This document shows positions 8,694 through 16,916 of a stretch of 64,000 bases of DNA, in pieces (position 1 is the first letter of the stretch; each line of letters opens with the position of its first letter). The translations under genes and the position numbers were made by a program. Origin of the DNA: Acidobacteriota bacterium (GTDB lineage: Bacteria; Acidobacteriota; Blastocatellia; Pyrinomonadales; Pyrinomonadaceae); assembly GCA_019239425.1 (NCBI GenBank), contig JAFAZX010000006.1, positions 93,822-157,821 of the forward strand, given 5' to 3'. The notes beneath the pieces are model-generated. The model saw nothing but the letters and a program-made list of their open reading frames with translations. It was not told the origin of the DNA and ran no database searches.

Positions 8694-11225
8694 ATGCCCA
8701 CGAACGAACGCCAACGCCAAGCGACCGACGCGCACCCTGCACCGAACGTAAGAGCCTCGCTCTACGCGGAGGTGGCGCTCCCGCTGCGTCTTTCGCAAAC
8801 CTTCACATACGGGCTGCCACTTGCTTTGCAAGAAGTCGTACGTGTGGGCGCGCGCCTGTTGGTACCATTCGGGCGCCAACTTTTGACGGGTTACGTCGTC
8901 GCGCTCCACGAAGAGCTCGACCCCGAGCTCGGGCTTGAGGCGTCGGAGATAAAGGAGGCCGAGGAGCTGCTCGACGCGGAGCCCCTGCTGACGCCGGAGG
9001 TTCTGGAGATAACGCGCTGGATCAGCGACTACTACGCGGCGCCGTGGGGCGAGGTCTTGAAGGCGGCGCTGCCGGCCGGTTTGAACGCGGGCGTCGACCA
9101 GGTCGTCACCATCACGCCCGAGGGTCGCGACGAGCTGGCGCGCCTGCCCGAGCGGAGGGCCGCAACGGCGAAGGGCCGCCTGTTGCAGTTGGCCGTGGCG
9201 GGCGACGGCGCGACGACTCTGCGCGAGGCGGCGCGCGAGCTCGGGCAGGCCCGCGCCGCAAAGGCCGCGCGCGAGTTGACGCGCACGGGCTGGGTCACGG
9301 TCGCGCACCGTCAGCGCGGCGCGCAGGCGCGCCCTAAGCGGCGGAAGGCCGTTCGACTCTTACCCCCTTCCGAAGACTCACAGAACGGCGCGCGCGCGCT
9401 GACGGCGGCGCAGCAGAAGGTCGTCGTCACGCTCGTCGCGGAGGGCGGCGAGATGCTCTTCGCGGAGCTGCTCGAAGCCGCGGCGGCTGGCGCCTCGACG
9501 ATTCAGACTTTAGAGAAACGCGGCCTGCTCGAAGTCTTCGTGCGCGAGGTGAGACGCGACCCACTGGCCGGCGCGCGTCTGCCCGAGCGGGACGACCTGC
9601 GCCTGACCGAAGAGCAGGAGCGCGCCCTTCAGTCAATCAACGAGGCGCAGCACGAAGGCGACTTCGCTGCCTTTCTCCTCCACGGCGTGACGGGGAGCGG
9701 CAAGACCGAAATCTACATCCGCGCCATGCGCGAGGCGCTGCGCCGCGGGCGGACGGCGATGATGCTCGTCCCCGAGATCGCGCTCACGCCCGTCTTCTCG
9801 CGCCGCCTGCGCGCGCACTTCGGCGACGCCGTCGCCATCTTCCATTCGTCTCTGACCGCGGGCGAGCGCTTCGACGAGTGGGGCCGCCTGAAGCGCGGCG
9901 AGGCGCGCGTCGTCATCGGCACGCGCTCCGCGGTCTTCGCGCCCGTGCGGGACCTGGGCGTCATCGTCGTGGACGAAGAGCACGAGGCCTCTTATCGGCA
10001 GCAGGAGTCGCCCTACTACAACGGCCGCGACACGGCCGTCATGCGCGCGCACCGCGAGCGCGCCGTCGTCGTCTTAGGTTCCGCGACGCCCTCGCTCGAG
10101 ACGTTCCAGAACGCGCAACTGGGCAAGTACAAGTATCTGCGTCTGCCGAGCCGCATCGCCGGCCGCGCGATGGCCCGCGCGGAGATCGTGGACATGCGCG
10201 AGGCGTTCAAGTCGAAGGGCAAGCCCGACGTCTTCTCGCCCGAGCTGCTCGAAGCCATCGAGGAGACGCACGCGCGCGGCGAGCAATCTATAGTTCTGTT
10301 GAACCGGCGCGGGTATTCGAGCTTCGTCCTCTGCCGCTCGTGCGGCGAGCGCATTAACTGCCCGAACTGCGACGTGACGCTCACGTACCACCGCAGCGAG
10401 CGGAGTCTAGTATGTCACTACTGCAACCTGCGCCAGCGCACGCCCGACGCCTGCCCGGCCTGCAACGGCCCCTTCATGTACTTCGTCGGCGAGGGCACCG
10501 AGCAGATCGAAGAGATTCTCCAAAAGCGCTTCCCCGCCCTCCGCATCGCGCGCCTCGACCGCGACACGACGGCGAAGCGCTCGACCTACGAGCAGGCCAT
10601 CCTCCGCTTCGGCGCGGGCGAGCTGGACATGCTCGTCGGCACGCAGATGATCGCCAAGGGGCACGACTTCCCGAACGTGACGCTGGTCGGGGTCGTCTCC
10701 GTGGACGCAGGTCTCGCCATGCCCGACTTCCGCTCGGCCGAGCGCGCCTTCCAACTCATCACGCAGGTGGCGGGTCGCGCCGGCCGCGGCGAGCTGCCGG
10801 GGCGCGTCCTGATTCAGACTTTCCACCCGCACCACTACGCCCTGCGCCACGCCTGCGCGCAGGACTACGAGGCGTTCTTCGAGGAGGAGATTAACTACCG
10901 CCGGAATCTAAGTTATCCGCCCTTCGTCTCGCTCGCCTCGCTGTTAATCCACGGCGAAGACCTTGTGCGCGTCCAGGCGACCGCCGCCGTCCTGCGCGAG
11001 GCGCTCGACCGCGCGAACGCCGAGCGCGGCTGTCGCGTCCTCGGCCCCGCCCCCGCCCCGCTCGCGCGTCTGCGCGGCGAGCACCGCGTCCAACTCCTCC
11101 TCAAGTCGCGCAGCCGCCCGCGCCTCCGCACGCTCATCGAAATGGCGCTCGGCGAAGCCGCGGCCCGACCCGGCTGCGACATCAACTCCGTCAACGTCGA
11201 GATTGACCCGGTCAACCTCATGTAG
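8694..11225 (+). CDS. priA: Primosomal replication-restart helicase PriA
   Basis: PriA is a 3'-5' DNA helicase that reloads the replisome at stalled forks. The 843-residue protein has an N-terminal DNA-binding domain (about 1-110) and a winged-helix-like linker. The helicase core has Walker A (GVTGSGKTE, K337) and DEEH. The zinc-binding cysteine cluster (CRSCGERINCPNC, then CHYC and CPAC) is complete, and helicase motifs V-VI (GTQMIAKGHDFPNV, QVAGRAGRG) are present. Length and motif order are normal. The upstream gene is divergent, so it has its own promoter, which I could not identify. Confidence 0.97.
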   Translation: MPTNERQRQATDAHPAPNVRASLYAEVALPLRLSQTFTYGLPLALQEVVRVGARLLVPFGRQLLTGYVVALHEELDPELGLEASEIKEAEELLDAEPLLTPEVLEITRWISDYYAAPWGEVLKAALPAGLNAGVDQVVTITPEGRDELARLPERRAATAKGRLLQLAVAGDGATTLREAARELGQARAAKAARELTRTGWVTVAHRQRGAQARPKRRKAVRLLPPSEDSQNGARALTAAQQKVVVTLVAEGGEMLFAELLEAAAAGASTIQTLEKRGLLEVFVREVRRDPLAGARLPERDDLRLTEEQERALQSINEAQHEGDFAAFLLHGVTGSGKTEIYIRAMREALRRGRTAMMLVPEIALTPVFSRRLRAHFGDAVAIFHSSLTAGERFDEWGRLKRGEARVVIGTRSAVFAPVRDLGVIVVDEEHEASYRQQESPYYNGRDTAVMRAHRERAVVVLGSATPSLETFQNAQLGKYKYLRLPSRIAGRAMARAEIVDMREAFKSKGKPDVFSPELLEAIEETHARGEQSIVLLNRRGYSSFVLCRSCGERINCPNCDVTLTYHRSERSLVCHYCNLRQRTPDACPACNGPFMYFVGEGTEQIEEILQKRFPALRIARLDRDTTAKRSTYEQAILRFGAGELDMLVGTQMIAKGHDFPNVTLVGVVSVDAGLAMPDFRSAERAFQLITQVAGRAGRGELPGRVLIQTFHPHHYALRHACAQDYEAFFEEEINYRRNLSYPPFVSLASLLIHGEDLVRVQATAAVLREALDRANAERGCRVLGPAPAPLARLRGEHRVQLLLKSRSRPRLRTLIEMALGEAAARPGCDINSVNVEIDPVNLM

Positions 11226-11267
11226 CCTCTTTGAACATTGAACTCGGCTTGTGCGATAACTTTCGGC

Positions 11268-12308
11268 ATGAAACTGAGCGAGTTGGCACGCCTGACGGGC
11301 GCGCACGTCGAAGATAAATTTAAAGAGATAGACATCAACGGAGCCGCGGGGCTGGACGACGCCGAGGCGGGACACGTCACGTTCCTCGCCAACCCGCGCT
11401 ACACGCCGCGCGTGCAGACGACCCGCGCCTCTGCCGTCTACCTCGCCGAAGGCGCCGACGCCGGGCGCGAAGACCTCGCGGTGCTCCACGCGCGCGACCC
11501 CTACCTCGCATACACGCGCGCTCTTCGTCTCTTCAACCCCGAGCCCGAGTTCGAGCCCGTCATCCATCCGTCGGCCGTCGTTGACCCTTCGGCACACCTC
11601 GGCGCGGGCGTCGCCGTCGGCGCGTGCTCGGTCATCGGGCGCGACGTCGTCGTCGGCGACGGCGTGCGCATCTTCCCGAACGTGACTGTCTACGACGGCG
11701 TGACTGTAGGGAGCGGCTCCGTCCTGCACTCCGGCGTGGCTCTGCGCGAGGGCACGGTCGTCGGCGCGCGCGTGATTGTTCACAACAACGCTGTCATCGG
11801 CTCGGACGGCTTCGGCTACGCGAAGGACGAGGAGGGGCGCTGGCTGAAGATTCCGCAGACGGGCCGCGTCGTGGTCGAAGACGACGTCGAGATCGGCGCC
11901 GGCACGACTATCGACTGCGCCTCGGTCGGCGAGACGCGCATCGCGCGCGGCGCGAAAATAGACAACCTCGTACAGATCGGCCACTCGTGCACGGTCGGCG
12001 AAGACTCTCTGCTCTGCGCGCAGGTCGGGCTGGCGGGCAGCTCGCGCATCGGCCGCCGCGTCATCCTCGCCGGCCAGGCGGGCGTCGCCGGGCATCTCGA
12101 GATCGGCGACGACGTGGTGCTCACAGCCAAGAGCGCCACGAGCCACAACGTCCCCGCCGGCCGCGTCATCTCCGGCATCCCGGCCTTCGACAACCGCGAG
12201 TGGCTGCGCTCGACCGCGGCCTTCCGCCGCCTCGGCGACATGCAGCGCACGCTCCGCACGCTCGAAGCGCGGCTGGCCGCGCTGGAGCAAGATTCCGCCA
12301 AGCCGTAA
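11268..12308 (+). CDS. lpxD: UDP-3-O-acylglucosamine N-acyltransferase
   Basis: LpxD adds the N-linked 3-hydroxyacyl chain to UDP-3-O-acyl-glucosamine in lipid A synthesis, in the cytoplasm. The ATG at 11268 gives the usual N-terminus MKLSELARLTG; a TTG 30 bp upstream is possible but less family-like. The N-terminal uridine-binding domain is followed by hexapeptide repeats (GAGVAVGACSVIGRDVVVGD and onward) of a left-handed beta-helix. The catalytic His lies in VQIGHSC/VIVHNNAVIG-type context, and a C-terminal helix closes the protein (346 residues). It lies 42 bp after priA and could be cotranscribed. It shows that the organism makes lipid A. Confidence 0.95.
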   Translation: MKLSELARLTGAHVEDKFKEIDINGAAGLDDAEAGHVTFLANPRYTPRVQTTRASAVYLAEGADAGREDLAVLHARDPYLAYTRALRLFNPEPEFEPVIHPSAVVDPSAHLGAGVAVGACSVIGRDVVVGDGVRIFPNVTVYDGVTVGSGSVLHSGVALREGTVVGARVIVHNNAVIGSDGFGYAKDEEGRWLKIPQTGRVVVEDDVEIGAGTTIDCASVGETRIARGAKIDNLVQIGHSCTVGEDSLLCAQVGLAGSSRIGRRVILAGQAGVAGHLEIGDDVVLTAKSATSHNVPAGRVISGIPAFDNREWLRSTAAFRRLGDMQRTLRTLEARLAALEQDSAKP

Positions 12309-12503
12309 AAAATTTCCGCCAAAGTTATCCCTTCCCCCGACGCGCTACGCGTTTCTGGTGTCAGCCAATCCGGCCCGGCCCTTGCAGACGAGAGAGACGC
12401 CGGCCGCGGCGGCCCGCGACCCGGCCCGTTTGAGTTATTTTCCGCAAACGCCGCGCGAATTCGCGCACGGCGTGGCGGGCAAAGAAATTCCCCTGAAGAC
12501 TTC

Positions 12504-12532
12504 TTGACAGGGAGAATTCCCTTGCCCATAAT
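12504..12532 (+). promoter_or_regulatory. Near-consensus sigma-70 promoter
   Basis: TTGACA (12504-12509), a 17-bp spacer and CATAAT (12527-12532) match the housekeeping consensus at 11 of 12 positions. The predicted start, near 12539, falls at the first base of the hairpin. Confidence 0.75.
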
Positions 12533-12539
12533 GCGAAAT

Positions 12540-12575
12540 TGAAATCCAATTTCAACACAGTGAAATTGGATTTCA
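12540..12575 (+). promoter_or_regulatory. Perfect 15-bp inverted repeat at the predicted transcript start
   Basis: TGAAATCCAATTTCA is followed by a 6-nt loop and its exact reverse complement. Its position at the very 5' end of the predicted mRNA suggests an RNA-stabilising 5' hairpin. It could equally be an operator overlapping the initiation region. Confidence 0.7.
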
Positions 12576-12608
12576 TGAAGAATATTCCCCGAGGAGTTGT
12601 TCGCAATC

Positions 12609-12908
12609 ATGTTTTCGGGCAGCAGCACAGCGGCGGGTCGCCCCCTCGAAGCCGCGGGCACGCAACAGAAGGTCGAGGTCACCTACGAGCAGCAGCAGGG
12701 CGGCGGCGAGGTCGTCGCGCTGAAGTATCTGACTTGGACTGAAGGTCTCGGCTGGTGTTGCCAGAAGACCATACGCGTCGGCGGCGAGCAGTTGGAAGAA
12801 CTGCACCGCGCGGTCACGGTCGCGCGCCACCGCTACCGGCGGCAGCGCGCCGAGGCCGGCGAGCCGACCGCGCCCGCGCAGGTCATACAGCTCCCTTCCC
12901 TCTCGTAG
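12609..12908 (+). CDS. Small protein of unknown function
   Basis: This is a 99-residue protein with its ATG at 12609, 12 nt after GAGGAG; a TTG at 12597 directly abuts that site and is less likely. After a flexible N-terminus there is a beta-rich stretch (QKVEVTYEQQ, VVALKYLTWTEGLGWCC) followed by KTIRVGGEQLEELHRAV and a basic helix. The strand-then-helix order loosely recalls PC4-like single-stranded-DNA-binding proteins, but the match is too weak to name it. The strong promoter and hairpin leader suggest high or tightly controlled expression. Confidence 0.65.
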   Translation: MFSGSSTAAGRPLEAAGTQQKVEVTYEQQQGGGEVVALKYLTWTEGLGWCCQKTIRVGGEQLEELHRAVTVARHRYRRQRAEAGEPTAPAQVIQLPSLS

Positions 12909-12926
12909 AAATTTCGACCGCACGCG

Positions 12927-12969
12927 AAAGGCGGCGGGCGCGCTCACCGTGAGCGCGCCCGCCGCCTTT
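12927..12969. terminator. Bidirectional intrinsic terminator
   Basis: A perfect 21-bp GC-rich stem (12927-12947 with 12949-12969) has an A-run at one end and a T-run at the other, between two convergent genes. It can terminate transcription from both sides. Confidence 0.9.
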
Positions 12970-12989
12970 TAATTCAACCCAAACTCTTT

Positions 12990-13451
12990 CTAACCGACTT
13001 GCCGCAGCGTAATCCTCTCCTTCGTGACGTTGGCCTTACGCTCGTTCGTCAGCTTCTCGAACTCTTCGATGTGCTTCTGCTCTTCGGCGATGCGCTCTTC
13101 GAGGAGGAACTTGGTGGCGAGTTCGGCGTCTGTGCAGGAGCGCCAGGAGGCCGTGTACGCCTCCATCGCCGCGCGCTCGAGCTCCAAATCCTGTCGCAGC
13201 ATCTCGGAGAGGTCTGTGGACTGACGAATCTCGCCGGGCTCCACGGTCGGCACGCCGCCGAGCGCGACGATCTTGTCGCCGAGCGTCTCGGCGTGGTCGC
13301 GCGACTCCTCGCTCAGGTCGCGGAAGAAGCCGCGGAAGACCTCGCGCTCCGGCCCCGTCACGAGGAAGCTGTGCTGCATGTACTGAATCACGCCGGCCAG
13401 CTCAAAACTGAGCGCGCGGTTAAGATTCTCGATCAACTCGGCGTTCGCCAT
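12990..13451 (-). CDS. Ferritin-like (bacterioferritin/Dps-type) di-iron protein
   Basis: The 153-residue all-helical protein has the ferritin di-iron pattern: Glu in SFELAGVIQYMQHS, EESRDHAE in helix 2, ERAAMEAY in helix 3 and EQKHIEEF in helix 4. These residues would bind two irons between the helices. I do not see the heme-ligating Met of classical bacterioferritin with certainty. The likely role is iron storage or peroxide detoxification. The ATG follows AGGAGAAG. It lies 65 bp downstream of the SDR gene on the same strand and may be read through from it. Confidence 0.88.
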   Translation of the reverse strand: MANAELIENLNRALSFELAGVIQYMQHSFLVTGPEREVFRGFFRDLSEESRDHAETLGDKIVALGGVPTVEPGEIRQSTDLSEMLRQDLELERAAMEAYTASWRSCTDAELATKFLLEERIAEEQKHIEEFEKLTNERKANVTKERITLRQVG

Positions 13452-13516
13452 TATCTTCTCCTGAGACGTTTAGCCCGCCTGTCCGGAACTGTAAGGGGGT
13501 TATGGGCAGATGATAG

Positions 13517-14266
13517 TTAAGTGACCGCGCCGCCGTCAACGATGACGACCTCGCCGTTCATGAAGCTGTTGCGCTCGCTGACCATGAAGGCGGCGATTTC
13601 GGCCAGCTCGGCGGGGCGACCCATGCGGCCGGCGGCGGCCCAGAACTGGTGCATCTGGATGAGGCGCTCGGGCAGCTCGTGCGCCAGCTCCGTGTCGAAG
13701 ATGCCGGCGGCGATGGCGTTGACCGAGACGCCGAAGGTCGCGGCCTCGCGCGAGAGGCACTTGGTGAAGCCGATGACGGCGGCCTTCGAGGTCGCGTAGT
13801 GGACGGCGGTCGGGAGCGCGCGGATGGCGCCGATGGAGGTGATGTTGAGAATCGAGCCCTTCCGCTGCCGAATCATCTGCTTGTAGACGGGCTTGGTGAC
13901 GGCGAAGAGGCTGTTGACGTTCGTGTCGATGACCTCGTCCCAGGCGCGGTCGGTCGTGGTCGCGAAGTTGTCGCCGCGGTTGATGGCGGCGTTGTTGACG
14001 AGGATGTCGAGCCCGCCCCACTCCTTCACGAGCTCGCGCGTCATGTGCTTGAGGCCGACGCGGTCTGTGACGGAGATTTTATGTGCCTGGGCGCGGCGGC
14101 CGTGCGCCTCGATTTTGGCCTTCGTCTCTTCGGCCAGGTCTTCGCGCGAGTGATAGTTGAAGGCCACGTCGGCGCCCTCGCGCGCGAAGACCTCGCAGAT
14201 GGCGGCGCCGATGCCGCGCGTGCCCCCCGTCACGAACGCACGCTTCCCTTCCAGAAGAAGACTCAA
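13517..14266 (-). CDS. Short-chain dehydrogenase/reductase (FabG-like)
   Basis: This is an NAD(P)-dependent reductase with TGGTRGIG for the cofactor, NNA in strand 4, Ser in ITSIGAI and the catalytic YATSK. The 249-residue length is typical. The start is taken as the TTG at 14266, which has GGAG 9 nt upstream; a TTG at 14281 would add five residues without a good site. 3-oxoacyl-ACP reductase activity is the usual default for such sequences, but the substrate is unknown. It has its own promoter and follows the radical SAM/glycosyltransferase pair. Confidence 0.88.
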   Translation of the reverse strand: MSLLLEGKRAFVTGGTRGIGAAICEVFAREGADVAFNYHSREDLAEETKAKIEAHGRRAQAHKISVTDRVGLKHMTRELVKEWGGLDILVNNAAINRGDNFATTTDRAWDEVIDTNVNSLFAVTKPVYKQMIRQRKGSILNITSIGAIRALPTAVHYATSKAAVIGFTKCLSREAATFGVSVNAIAAGIFDTELAHELPERLIQMHQFWAAAGRMGRPAELAEIAAFMVSERNSFMNGEVVIVDGGAVT

Positions 14267-14318
14267 GGCGACAGTCTCCAAGTCAGATATTGTCTAGTTG
14301 ATGCCCAGAGCGGGTTCG

Positions 14319-14348
14319 ATTAAAGCTTAAAGGCGGAGGGCGCGTCAA
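14319..14348 (-). promoter_or_regulatory. Predicted promoter of the SDR gene
   Basis: On the minus strand TTGACG (14348-14343), an 18-bp spacer and TTTAAT (14324-14319) each match 5 of 6 consensus bases. The start would be about 45 nt before the TTG codon. Confidence 0.6.
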
Positions 14349-14361
14349 CTTCGCCGCCCCT

Positions 14362-15564
14362 TCAGGCGGAGCGAGCCTCGAGGCGGGCCGGCTCCTCTTC
14401 GGCGTTGAGGGGCGAGGGGATGAGGGCCGTAATCTCCTCGACGATGCGGCGGGTCGAGTCCGGCAGCGCGACGGTGGCCGCGGCGGCGCGCAGGTTGGAG
14501 TAGTAGCGCGAGTCTTCGACCATGCGGCGCACTTCGGGGACGATGTCGGCCGTGCGCTTGAGGAGGACGCCCGCGCCGCGCCGCGCGATCATCGTGGCCG
14601 CGCCGGACTCCTGCGGCATGGGCGGCGTGGTCGCGTCGGCGATGATGGGCACCTGGCAGGCGAACGCCTCGAAGGTGGTCAGGCCGCCGAGCTTCGAGAC
14701 CATCACGTTCGCCGCCTGCATCAGGCGCTCGACCTCTTCCGAGTAGCCGATGACCTTGACGGGGAACTTGGCGGAGGCGGCGAGCGACTCGGCCTCACTT
14801 CTCAACTCTTCGTTGCGGCCGGCGAGGAAGATGGCCTGCACGTCCAACTCGCCGTGTACCAGTTCGCGGAAAATCTGCGGGATGTTGCCGCCGCCGACCC
14901 AGCCGGCGTTGACGAAGACCGTAAACTTCTGCGGGTCGAGCCCCAGCTCGCGCCGCGCCGCCTGCGCCGCGCGCTCGTCCGGCTGCTCGAACTTCGGGTG
15001 GACGGGCATCCCCGAGACCTTGATGCGCTCGGGGCGGACGCCGTAGTCGATGAGCTGCTGCTCGGCCTCTTCGCTGGCGACGAGGTAGAGCGTCACGTCG
15101 TCGCAGGCCCAGCCCTTCCAGAAGCCGTAGCACGGGTCTGTGACGACCGTGACGAGCGGCACCTTGTCCGCGAGACCCAATTCCTTCAGGACGCGCGCGA
15201 AGATGTGCTGCGTGAGCGGGTGGACGCTGACGACGACGTGCGGGCACCAGCGCTCGAAGAGGTCTCGGACGAAGCCGATGCTGCGGCGGTGGAAGAACTC
15301 GCGCGTCTCGGGGCGGAAGCGGTTGACGCACCAGTAGAGGTACTTCATCCAGTGCTGCCGGTTCCGGAGAATCCAGTTGTAGAGCCCGACGAGTTTGGCG
15401 GAGAGGTGGTGCGACTCCTCGACCGCCTTGACGACCCGCACGGCGTACGAGTCGCCGCCCCAGAACTTCTGCACGCCCGCGACGATGGCCGCCGCGGCGG
15501 ACTTGTGCCCGCCGCCGGTGTCGGACGAGATGATAAGAATCTTGGGGGCGTTTGAACGGGACAT
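14362..15564 (-). CDS. MGDG-synthase-like glycosyltransferase (GT28 fold)
   Basis: This 400-residue GT-B enzyme has the N-terminal SSDTGGGHKSAA loop and the HPLTQH and VVTDPCYGFWKGWACDD segments of the monogalactosyldiacylglycerol synthase family. The C-terminal sugar-nucleotide half carries FVNAGWVGGGN and SKLGGLTTFEAFA. It probably transfers a sugar from a nucleotide donor to a diacylglycerol or another lipid at the membrane. The ATG at 15564 is 17 bp after the radical SAM gene, so the two are surely one operon. An in-frame upstream extension is only the other frame of that gene. The real acceptor is unknown. Confidence 0.9.
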   Translation of the reverse strand: MSRSNAPKILIISSDTGGGHKSAAAAIVAGVQKFWGGDSYAVRVVKAVEESHHLSAKLVGLYNWILRNRQHWMKYLYWCVNRFRPETREFFHRRSIGFVRDLFERWCPHVVVSVHPLTQHIFARVLKELGLADKVPLVTVVTDPCYGFWKGWACDDVTLYLVASEEAEQQLIDYGVRPERIKVSGMPVHPKFEQPDERAAQAARRELGLDPQKFTVFVNAGWVGGGNIPQIFRELVHGELDVQAIFLAGRNEELRSEAESLAASAKFPVKVIGYSEEVERLMQAANVMVSKLGGLTTFEAFACQVPIIADATTPPMPQESGAATMIARRGAGVLLKRTADIVPEVRRMVEDSRYYSNLRAAAATVALPDSTRRIVEEITALIPSPLNAEEEPARLEARSA

Positions 15565-15581
15565 CGCGCCGCTGCTTTGCC

Positions 15582-16745
15582 TTAAGCCTTGACGGTCATG
15601 CCGTCGGCCGTCTCTTGCTGTTGTGCGAGCTTCCTGCCCGCCTTCTTCATCTCGCGCTCGAGGCGCTTGATCTGAATCAAGTGCTTCGGGTTGAACGGCA
15701 GGCTCGGGTAGTAGCTGTTCGACTCGTGCGTGCAGAAGCAGCCGGCCGCGACCTCCTTGCGCCGCGCCTTCATCGCCTCCGAGCGCCAGAGCGACTGGAA
15801 GTTCCACTCGTGTTCGCGCAGATTCCCGACCGGCGTCTTGTTCTCGCAGGAGGAGACGGTGCCCTCGTCGTAGATGACAGCGCCGGCCGTGCCCGCGTAG
15901 CAGGTCATCTGCGCCTTCTGCTCGCGCTGCGCGCGGTCGATGAGGCCGTGCATGTAGATGTCGATGGCGGCCTTGAAGTAGCCGGCCTCGCCGCCGTAAG
16001 AGTTCTTGATGGCGGCGTGGCGCGAGTCGTCGTCGATCATCTTCGCCAGCCGGGCGTAGCGCTCGTGGTCGATATCCAGCTCGACGGGGTCTGCTGAGGG
16101 CGGGCGGATGTAGTTGAAGTTGACCTTGTCGGGCTTCAGCTCGTACTTCAGGAAGTCGTACCACTCGAAGATGGTCTCCTGGTTCGAGTGCATGAAGCAG
16201 GTGCAGGTCTGGATGTCGAGGCGCGGGTACTCGCGCTTGATGTTCTGCAGCTGGCGCGCGGTGTCGACGGCGATGTCCCAGGAGCCGGGCTTCTGGCGAA
16301 TCTTCTCGTGCTGATCTTTGAGGCCGTCGATGCCGAGCGCGACCGTGACGTTGAGGCCGGGGCACTCCTGGAGGATGCGCGTCACGTCGGGGATGATGCG
16401 CTTCTGAATCTGCCCGTTCGACATCAGGTAGACCGATTCGAGCCGGTTGTTCTTGTGGAAGGCGCGGACGATCTCGGGCAAATCTTTGCGCGTGAAAGGC
16501 TCGCCCCCGGCGAGGATGAGGACGCCGAGGTTGCCGCCGAGCGTCTCGGAAATTTTCTCAATCTCGTGCGTCTTCATCTGCAGCTTCTTGCGCGGCCGGT
16601 CGTCCAGCTCGTCCGTGAAGAAGCAGTGCGTGCAGCGCATGTCGCACACCGAAGTCACCAGAATGTTCAAGAGCACCGGCGCGAACGGCTGGCCCAGGGC
16701 CAGCTTCGCGTAGCGTTTTAAGAGTTCTCTCGTCGTGTAGTCCAT
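15582..16745 (-). CDS. Radical SAM protein with SPASM-like C-terminal cysteines
   Basis: The 387-residue protein has C34-x3-C38-x2-C41 (CDMRCTHC) for the SAM-binding 4Fe-4S cluster and GGEPF after strand 2. C-terminal cysteines (CYAGTAG, SSCE, GCFCTHE) probably hold a further cluster. It therefore catalyses a radical reaction on an unidentified substrate. The ATG at 16745 follows AGAAGGG. The partner gene 17 bp downstream encodes a lipid-type glycosyltransferase, so modification of a lipid or glycolipid is a reasonable guess. SPASM proteins more often modify peptides, and no small peptide gene is visible beside it. Confidence 0.88.
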   Translation of the reverse strand: MDYTTRELLKRYAKLALGQPFAPVLLNILVTSVCDMRCTHCFFTDELDDRPRKKLQMKTHEIEKISETLGGNLGVLILAGGEPFTRKDLPEIVRAFHKNNRLESVYLMSNGQIQKRIIPDVTRILQECPGLNVTVALGIDGLKDQHEKIRQKPGSWDIAVDTARQLQNIKREYPRLDIQTCTCFMHSNQETIFEWYDFLKYELKPDKVNFNYIRPPSADPVELDIDHERYARLAKMIDDDSRHAAIKNSYGGEAGYFKAAIDIYMHGLIDRAQREQKAQMTCYAGTAGAVIYDEGTVSSCENKTPVGNLREHEWNFQSLWRSEAMKARRKEVAAGCFCTHESNSYYPSLPFNPKHLIQIKRLEREMKKAGRKLAQQQETADGMTVKA

Positions 16746-16797
16746 AAATCCCTTCTCAACCCGACCCGATTCCCGCGGGAGAGAATCGAACTTTAAA

Positions 16798-16826
16798 CTG
16801 ATACGGTATTTCCCAACCCCTGTCAA
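16798..16826 (-). promoter_or_regulatory. Promoter of the radical SAM-glycosyltransferase operon
   Basis: On the minus strand TTGACA (16826-16821), a 17-bp spacer and TATCAG (16803-16798) match 10 of 12 consensus bases. The start would be near 16791, about 46 nt before the ATG. Confidence 0.7.
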
Positions 16827-16916
16827 CGCGCCGCGCCAACGAAATGAGCCCGCCCGGCATTAGATGCGGGCAGGCCCTCACACGTCCCCTCGGTTACGCT
16901 AAATTCGTCCGTCGCT

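Larger units (their letters stand above)
12309..12608. other. Intergenic region with promoter and hairpin leader
   Basis: These 300 bp separate lpxD from the next gene. The first 170 bp hold no recognised feature. The rest is AT-rich compared with its surroundings and carries a near-consensus promoter, a perfect inverted repeat and a GAGGAG ribosome-binding site, listed separately. Confidence 0.6.

Noticed and set aside
12609..12908. Naming the small protein as a PC4-type coactivator
   Set aside because: Only a short strand-helix pattern is similar, and the key DNA-binding residues could not be aligned by eye.
14362..16365. A fused 667-residue protein made of an unknown N-terminus and the MGDG-like glycosyltransferase
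   Set aside because: The first 267 residues are the wrong frame of the radical SAM gene and are Arg/His-rich nonsense. The ATG at 15564 gives the proper family start.
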